Positions 6,524-10,959 of a stretch of 10,959 nt of DNA are shown piece after piece. A program made the translations under genes and the position numbers. Under the pieces are notes generated by a model that saw only the letters and a program-made list of their open reading frames with translations, did not search any database and had not been told where the DNA came from. The stretch is from UBA1926 sp002337215 (GTDB taxonomy: Bacteria > Planctomycetota > Phycisphaerae > Phycisphaerales > UBA1924), in NCBI GenBank assembly GCA_963973795.1, contig CAXBAF010000051.1, positions 1-10,959 on the forward strand, given 5' to 3'. Positions within the stretch are counted from its first letter, which is position 1, and each line of letters opens with the position of its first letter.

Positions 6524-9500
6524 ATGTTGAAGGCTGTTATCCGGTTCTCGCTCCAGTACTCGTCGCTCATCCTGATCGCGGCTGTGATGGTCGTCGGCTA
6601 CGCTGGCTACCGGCTGCCACGGATGAGTGTTGATGTCTTCCCTGAGCTCAACGCCCCGACCGTGACCATCATGGCCGAGTCGGGTGGGCTCGCGGCCGAC
6701 GAGGTCGAGCAGTACGTCACTTTCCCGATCGAGACCGCCGTCAACGGCATGACCGGCGTCCGCCGCGTTCGCAGCGCGAGCGCGATCGGGCTCGGCATCG
6801 TCTGGGTCGATCTCGAATGGGGCACCGATCTCTTCGACGCGCGCCAGCTCGTCGCCGAACGCCTTGTGACCGCGCGGGAGAATTTGCCTGACGAGGTCGA
6901 GCCGTTCATCACGCCGATCACTTCCATCGCGGGCGAGATCATGCTGATCTCGCTGTCATCGCCCGACGGCTCGGTCAGCCCGATGCAACTCCGCTCGTAC
7001 GGCGAGTTCGAACTGCGCAACAAAATCCTCGCGGTGCCCGGTGTCGCCCAGGTTGTCGCGATCGGCGGCGAGCTACCCGAGTATCAGGTCAACGTCGATC
7101 AGGAGCGGCTGCGGCTCTATGACCTGACGATCACGGATGTTGTTGAGGCTGCGGACGGTGCCCACAGCACCGCCAGCGGCGGCTATCTGGTCAATGTCGA
7201 TAGCTTCGAGATCCCGATTCGCCAGCAGAGCCGCGTCACGCGAGCCGAGGACATCGCGAACTCAATAATCAAGTACCACGAGGGTGTCCCGGTCACGATC
7301 GGACAGATCGCTGATGTTCGGCTTGGCCCGGCGCTCAAGCGAGGTACAGCGGCTGAGGGTGGAGAGCCTGCGGTTGTGCTCTCGATCCAGAAGTCACCTG
7401 GAACCAACACGCTGGCGTTGACCGACAGCCTCGACGCCCTGTTCGATCAGGTCGAGCCGACGCTTCCCGCGGGTGCCGTGCTCAACCGCGATGTGGTCCG
7501 ACAGTCGCACTTCATCGACCGTGCGGTCAACAACGTCACCAAGGTCCTCGCCGAAGCGATCATCATCGTGCTCTTGGTGCTGGTTTTGTTCCTGATGAAT
7601 CTCCGGACCACGCTCATCACGTTGACCGCGATCCCGATCTCGCTTGCGGTCGGCCTACTCATGATGGACGCCCTGAACTTGGGCCTGAATGTCATGACGC
7701 TCGGCGGCCTGACGGTGGCCATCGGTGTACTCGTCGATGATGCGATCATCGATGTGGAGAACGTCTTCCGTCGATTGAAGCAGAACCGTGGCCTACCGGA
7801 GGGCGATCGACGGGCGTTCGTGGAAGTCATCTTCGACGCCAGCAACGAGATCCGACCCGCGATGGTCTTCGCGACGGTCATCATCGTGATGGTCTTCGTG
7901 CCGCTCCTCTTCCTGCAAGGGCTCGAAGGCCGGTTCTTCCAGCCGCTCGCGCTGACGTACATGATCTCGATTCTCGCGTCGCTCGCCGTCGCACTGACGG
8001 TTGTTCCCGCGATGTGCCGGTTCCTGCTGAAGGGCCGGCTGGGTGGCAAGCACGAGGACCGAGACGGCTTTCTCGTTCGGCTGCTCAAGCGCGGCTACGA
8101 GCCGGCTCTCCGAACGGCGATCCGGCTTCGGCTCTGGGTGCTCGGCACCGCGGGCCTTGTCACCGCTGCCGCTCTGTTGCTCGCGAGCACCTTCGGCAGT
8201 TCGTTCCTCCCATCGTTCAACGAGGGCACGTTCACCGTCTTCCTGCTGGCACCTCCGGGTACGTCGATCGTCGAGAGCGACCGCCTCGCGACCGAAGTCG
8301 AGAAGCAACTCGTCGAGATCGACGGCGTGCGATCTGTCTCTCGGCGCACCGGACGAGCCGAGCGAGATGAACATGCCGAGCCCGTCAGCAACTCCGAGAT
8401 CGAGGTGACGGTCGAAGCCGGGCGGGACCGCTTCGAGATCCGGGAAGAGATTGATCGGATTCTTGGCTCCGTCCCTGGCATCACGACGATGGTCGGCCAG
8501 CCGATCGAGCATCGCCTGAGTCATGTCCTGTCTGGTACCCCGGCGGCGATCGCGATTAACGTTTTCGGCGAGAACCTCTCGGAGCTGAGACGGGTCGCCA
8601 AGGAGATCGAGGGCGAGTTGCAAACCCTGCCGGGGGCTCGCGACGTGAACGCCAACCGCGAGGTCATGATTACGTCGCTTCCGATTCGATACCGCCACGC
8701 CGAACTCGCGGCCGTCGGGCTCAGCCCGGCCGATGCCGCCGAGCAGGTGCGCGAAGCGATCTACGGCGAGGTCGTAGACACCGTCAACCAGGGCGTGCGT
8801 CAGTACGACCTCGTTGTGCGGCTTGCTCCTGAAGAGCGAGAGTCGATCGCCCAAGTCCGCGACCTGCTGCTCCGCGGCCGCGGCGGGGCGACGGTGCGCC
8901 TGAGCGATGTCGCCGACATCGGTCCTGAGCGGTCGAGCAACCTCATCACCCGCGAGAACGCCCAGCGAAAGGCCGTCGTCTCGCTCAATGTCGCTGAGGG
9001 CTCGAACCTCGGCGATCTCGTCGCACAGGTGCAAGAACGCGTCGACCCCATCGCGCAGCAAGCCGGGATGACCGTCTCCTACGGCGGGCAATTCGAGGCG
9101 CAGCAATCTGCGTCACGCACCATCCTCGTCGCGGGTGTGGCCGTCGCGCTCATCATGCTCATGCTGCTTCAGATCTCAACCGGTTCGATGCGGGCGGCGG
9201 TGCTCGTCATGCTCAACATGCCGCTCGCGCTCATCGGCGGCATCGCCGCGATCTACATCAGCGAGGGCGGAGGTCCGATCGCGAACACGCTCGCCCTCAT
9301 TGGCATCGGCGGCCCGTACATCCCGCCGGTGATCTCCATCGCCAGCCTAGTCGGCTTCATCACACTCTTCGGGATCGCGGTCCGCAACGGCATCCTGCTC
9401 ATCAACCACTACAACCATCTCATGGAGGCGGAAGGGGTACCGATGGGCGAAGCGATCGTCCAAGGCTCAATGGAACGGCTCGTGCCGATCCTGATGACCG

Positions 9501-9700
9501 CCATCTCGGCGGCCCTCGGTCTCGTCCCGCTCGCGCTCGCCGCCGGCGAGCCCGGCAGCGAACTGCTCGCACCGCTGGCCATCGTGACGCTCGGTGGATT
9601 GTTGACCTCGACGTTCCTGAACCTCATCGTCGTCCCCGCCGGCTACTCGCTGGTGTTCGGACACAAGCCAGAACCGCGTCGCCGGACGCGATCCAAGTGA
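6524..9700 (+). CDS. HME-RND inner-membrane metal efflux pump (complete)
   Basis: 1058-residue pump, the usual length for CusA/CzcA. ATG at 6524 follows the adaptor stop by 3 bases. TM1 is near residues 11-31, then a first periplasmic loop (starting VDVFPELNAPTV), TM2-6 (about 340-500), TM7, a second periplasmic loop from about 560 to 870, and a C-terminal TM bundle containing FGIAVRNGILLINHYNHL. TM4 reads VAIGVLVDDAIIDVENVF, with D405 and E412 matching the E. coli CusA proton-relay residues and extra acids D406 and D410. By-eye alignment to CusA (from memory) places F573, N623 and H667 where CusA has M573, M623 and M672; the acidic residue equivalent to CusA E625 is kept as E625. H663 lies one helical turn before H667 in QPIEHRLSHVLSG. 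Thus the Cu/Ag Met triad is absent. The substrate is likely a divalent metal or one bound by His/Glu, which is inferred. Confidence 0.95.
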   Translation: MLKAVIRFSLQYSSLILIAAVMVVGYAGYRLPRMSVDVFPELNAPTVTIMAESGGLAADEVEQYVTFPIETAVNGMTGVRRVRSASAIGLGIVWVDLEWGTDLFDARQLVAERLVTARENLPDEVEPFITPITSIAGEIMLISLSSPDGSVSPMQLRSYGEFELRNKILAVPGVAQVVAIGGELPEYQVNVDQERLRLYDLTITDVVEAADGAHSTASGGYLVNVDSFEIPIRQQSRVTRAEDIANSIIKYHEGVPVTIGQIADVRLGPALKRGTAAEGGEPAVVLSIQKSPGTNTLALTDSLDALFDQVEPTLPAGAVLNRDVVRQSHFIDRAVNNVTKVLAEAIIIVLLVLVLFLMNLRTTLITLTAIPISLAVGLLMMDALNLGLNVMTLGGLTVAIGVLVDDAIIDVENVFRRLKQNRGLPEGDRRAFVEVIFDASNEIRPAMVFATVIIVMVFVPLLFLQGLEGRFFQPLALTYMISILASLAVALTVVPAMCRFLLKGRLGGKHEDRDGFLVRLLKRGYEPALRTAIRLRLWVLGTAGLVTAAALLLASTFGSSFLPSFNEGTFTVFLLAPPGTSIVESDRLATEVEKQLVEIDGVRSVSRRTGRAERDEHAEPVSNSEIEVTVEAGRDRFEIREEIDRILGSVPGITTMVGQPIEHRLSHVLSGTPAAIAINVFGENLSELRRVAKEIEGELQTLPGARDVNANREVMITSLPIRYRHAELAAVGLSPADAAEQVREAIYGEVVDTVNQGVRQYDLVVRLAPEERESIAQVRDLLLRGRGGATVRLSDVADIGPERSSNLITRENAQRKAVVSLNVAEGSNLGDLVAQVQERVDPIAQQAGMTVSYGGQFEAQQSASRTILVAGVAVALIMLMLLQISTGSMRAAVLVMLNMPLALIGGIAAIYISEGGGPIANTLALIGIGGPYIPPVISIASLVGFITLFGIAVRNGILLINHYNHLMEAEGVPMGEAIVQGSMERLVPILMTAISAALGLVPLALAAGEPGSELLAPLAIVTLGGLLTSTFLNLIVVPAGYSLVFGHKPEPRRRTRSK

Positions 9701-9730
9701 ATCCGATCTCAACCCTCAGGGAGAACTGAC

Positions 9731-10252
9731 ATGAACGATCTGACCAAGCTGATCCTCGCCTCGACCATCGCCGGAGCACTCGCACTTGGCGGGTGCGGCA
9801 ACGAGTCACCGAACGCCGATGACACCGCGCATGCAGATCACGATGAGCATGATCATGTTGAGGGCGACCACGATCACGGTGGTGAGATGCATGACGACCA
9901 CGATGATCACGACCACGCCGACCACGCCGACGATGTCGCGTTGGACCCGATCACCGTCGACGGAATGACAATCGAACTGGCCCAGGGGCACGGTGAGATC
10001 GAGCCGGGCAAGGAGATGCACCTCGTCGTCAAACTGCCGTATTCAGATAACGGAGCGACCGTCATCCGCTCATGGCTTGGGACCGAGGACCGGTTCGCAT
10101 CCGTCGTTGCCAAGGCGGAGTACGCGGCATCGCACGACGACTACGACGTTCACGCCATAGCACCGGATCCGCTGCCAGAGAACACGATGTGGTACATCGA
10201 GATCGAGAAGCCGGACGGGCAGAAGCTCGTTGGGAGTACCACGCCAAGGTAA
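9731..10252 (+). CDS. His-rich lipoprotein, putative periplasmic metal buffer
   Basis: 173-residue predicted lipoprotein starting 30 bases after the pump stop, with AGGGAG 7 bases before the ATG, so probably the last gene of the same transcript. Lipobox LGGC at residues 19-22 (Cys22). Residues 31-68 are almost only His, Asp, Glu, Ala and Gly, with 11 His between 34 and 65 arranged as HD, DHDH and DDHDDHDH steps, an obvious low-complexity metal-binding tract. From about residue 71 a folded domain follows (PITVDGMTIELAQGHGEIEP, then VVAKAEYAASHDDYDVHAI, PDPLPENTMWYIEIEKPDG), which looks like a small all-beta domain and is of no family I can name. Binding of Zn, Ni, Co or Cu and delivery to or storage beside the pump is inferred from composition and position. 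Confidence 0.88.
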   Translation: MNDLTKLILASTIAGALALGGCGNESPNADDTAHADHDEHDHVEGDHDHGGEMHDDHDDHDHADHADDVALDPITVDGMTIELAQGHGEIEPGKEMHLVVKLPYSDNGATVIRSWLGTEDRFASVVAKAEYAASHDDYDVHAIAPDPLPENTMWYIEIEKPDGQKLVGSTTPR

Positions 10253-10253
10253 A

Positions 10254-10309
10254 CCCAGCCGTTCTGGGCCCGATTCAAGCGGTTGCGGTATCGGGCATCG
10301 TAGGGCCCA
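10254..10309 (+). other. cluster of overlapping inverted repeats after the His-rich lipoprotein gene
   Basis: Three helices could form but not all together: CCCAG (10254-10258) with CTGGG (10264-10268); GCCCGAT (10268-10274) with ATCGGGC (10290-10296); and TGGGCCC (10265-10271) with GGGCCCA (10303-10309). No U-run follows. It may be a transcript-end structure or processing site; chance pairing in GC-rich DNA cannot be excluded. Confidence 0.3.
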
Positions 10310-10350
10310 AACCGGCAAAGCCAATGAAATAGACACAGCTTCGTCCGGGT

Positions 10351-10379
10351 TTGCCACTGGTCCAGACGCCGAGTATCGT
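10351..10379 (+). promoter_or_regulatory. possible sigma70-type promoter for the Cys-rich protein gene
   Basis: TTGCCA (10351-10356, 5 of 6 to the -35 consensus), a 17-base spacer and TATCGT (10374-10379, 4 of 6 to the -10 consensus). It would start transcription near 10386, only a few bases before the ATG at 10391, giving an almost leaderless mRNA. Weak evidence on its own. Confidence 0.25.
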
Positions 10380-10390
10380 TGAACCGAAGC

Positions 10391-10825
10391 ATGATCCGAA
10401 TCCTCGCCATCCTGATTCTTGTTGCCAGCGGCCTCCCCCGCCTCGGGACGGGGTTCGCTGCGGGTCAGGACCATTGCGGCGAGACCGCGTGTCATGTCCC
10501 TGCGGTCGAGGTGAGTTGCTGCGGGGAGACTGTCCCCCTGGCCGATTCGGACTTCGGCTGTGGCAGCGACGCGTTCTGCCCCATGAGCGAGGGGCCGTGC
10601 CAATGCGGTATTTCTCCGACACACGCTCCTGAACGCCTCCCTGATGCACCGCTCCCTAGGACCGATCGCGATTCGGTCACGGGGCTTCCGAACGGCCCGC
10701 CCAAGATCACACCGGTGATCGAGTCCGATGACACGACGCCTTCGATGGCATCGCTGGTCATCTGTGTTCGCGCGGGCAAGACCCACAACGAAGTGCAGGC
10801 CCTCCTCGGCGTTTGGCAAACGTAG
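10391..10825 (+). CDS. small secreted Cys-rich protein, putative metal binder
   Basis: 144 residues from the ATG at 10391. An in-frame TTG at 10379 (adding MNRS) is possible but lies inside a candidate -10 element; neither start has a strong ribosome-binding site. The N-terminus is a signal peptide (MIRILAILILVASGL to about residue 24). The mature N-terminal part holds eight Cys within residues 29-72 (C29, C34, C43, C44, C57, C63, C70, C72) in CGxxxC, CCG, CGSDxFC and PCQCG patterns, fit for a metal-thiolate cluster or disulfides. A Pro-rich, disordered stretch (about 77-117) follows, and the protein ends in a hydrophobic segment with C125 (SLVICVRAG) and LLGVWQT. I do not recognise a named family. 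Its size and plan (leader, ligand-rich head, Pro-rich middle, short hydrophobic end) recall the 2587-3021 protein, but the ligands are Cys rather than His. Confidence 0.72.
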   Translation: MIRILAILILVASGLPRLGTGFAAGQDHCGETACHVPAVEVSCCGETVPLADSDFGCGSDAFCPMSEGPCQCGISPTHAPERLPDAPLPRTDRDSVTGLPNGPPKITPVIESDDTTPSMASLVICVRAGKTHNEVQALLGVWQT

Positions 10826-10837
10826 AGCCCGAGTCTC

Positions 10838-10874
10838 GTAGGGATGGTGCGCGCTGAGCGCGTTCCGTCCCTGC
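10838..10874 (+). terminator. strong GC-rich hairpin between the Cys-rich gene and the next gene
   Basis: Arms GTAGGGATGG (10838-10847) and CCGTCCCTGC (10865-10874) pair with two G-U wobbles. After one T-T mismatch, GCGCGC (10849-10854) pairs with GCGCGT (10858-10863) around a TGA loop. A stem of 16 pairs begins 13 bases after the stop codon. No U-run follows, so it is either a U-less terminator or an mRNA-stabilising or processing element. Confidence 0.45.
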
Positions 10875-10920
10875 TGCTGTCACTCGGACACTCGTTTCTC
10901 CAAACACCCAGGAGCCATCC

Positions 10921-10959
10921 ATGGCCGTTCGTCTCATCGCGTGTGCGATGGGCGTCGCG
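10921..10959 (+). CDS. start of a downstream gene, probably a secreted protein (3' partial)
   Basis: ATG at 10921 is preceded by AGGAG (10910-10914) with 6-base spacing, the best ribosome-binding site in the window. The 13 visible codons read MAVRLIACAMGVA, a short positive n-region followed by hydrophobic residues, as expected of a signal peptide. The right edge cuts the gene, so the product is unknown. The context suggests another metal-resistance envelope protein. Confidence 0.55.
   Translation, partial: MAVRLIACAMGVA

Noticed and set aside
7793..9106. 437-residue open frame on the minus strand
   Set aside because: Lies wholly inside the well-supported pump gene; composition (Arg, Asp, Glu, Gln rich, no domain) is typical of antisense frames in GC-rich DNA.
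9796..9930. Repeated GATCAC/GATGAC-like short motifs, possible repeat array
   Set aside because: Explained by His and Asp codons of the His-rich lipoprotein; spacing is irregular and no spacer structure of a CRISPR exists.
10379..10390. TTG at 10379 as start of the Cys-rich protein
   Set aside because: Possible, but it overlaps the candidate -10 element and the ATG at 10391 already gives a full signal peptide; kept as an alternative only.

Overview
This high-GC window comes from a Gram-negative (two-membrane) bacterium, because it encodes RND tripartite efflux parts that span both membranes plus several lipoproteins. The style of the small His- and Cys-rich secreted proteins suggests Planctomycetota, perhaps Phycisphaerae. 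That is an inference from family resemblance only; no marker gene is present. Every supported gene lies on the + strand and every recognisable one concerns heavy-metal efflux or metal binding in the envelope.

Layout. (1) 1-1859: C-terminal 60% of a CzcA/CusA-type inner-membrane pump, cut by the left edge. (2) 1856-2452: a short cation diffusion facilitator (CDF) protein, joined to the pump by a 4-base stop/start overlap and followed by an AT-rich hairpin. (3) 2587-3021: a small secreted His/Cys-rich protein whose leader contains a perfect 9-base triplicate. (4) 3106-9700: a compact efflux operon made of an outer-membrane channel lipoprotein (C), a thioredoxin-like lipoprotein, a periplasmic adaptor (B) and a complete 1058-residue pump (A). 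C/Trx and Trx/B overlap by 4 bases, and B and A are 3 bases apart. (5) 9731-10252: a lipoprotein with 11 His in about 32 residues. (6) 10391-10825: a small secreted Cys-rich protein. (7) From 10921: the first 13 codons of another gene behind a good ribosome-binding site.

How the parts fit. Two HME-RND systems stand next to each other. The CDF protein would move metal from cytoplasm to periplasm, and the RND complexes would move it from periplasm to outside. The small secreted His/Cys proteins and lipoproteins would bind or buffer metal in the periplasm. Aligned by eye to E. coli CusA from memory, both pumps lack the three-methionine Cu(I)/Ag(I) site. The complete pump has His at one of those positions, and its adaptor carries His clusters at both ends. 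This argues for a divalent cation or a non-Cus binding mode. The substrate cannot be fixed from sequence alone.

The most unusual element is the thioredoxin-like lipoprotein translationally coupled between C and B, where a CusF-like chaperone might be expected. No regulator, RNA gene, transposase, CRISPR array or origin was seen. No gene-free stretch exceeds about 140 bases.
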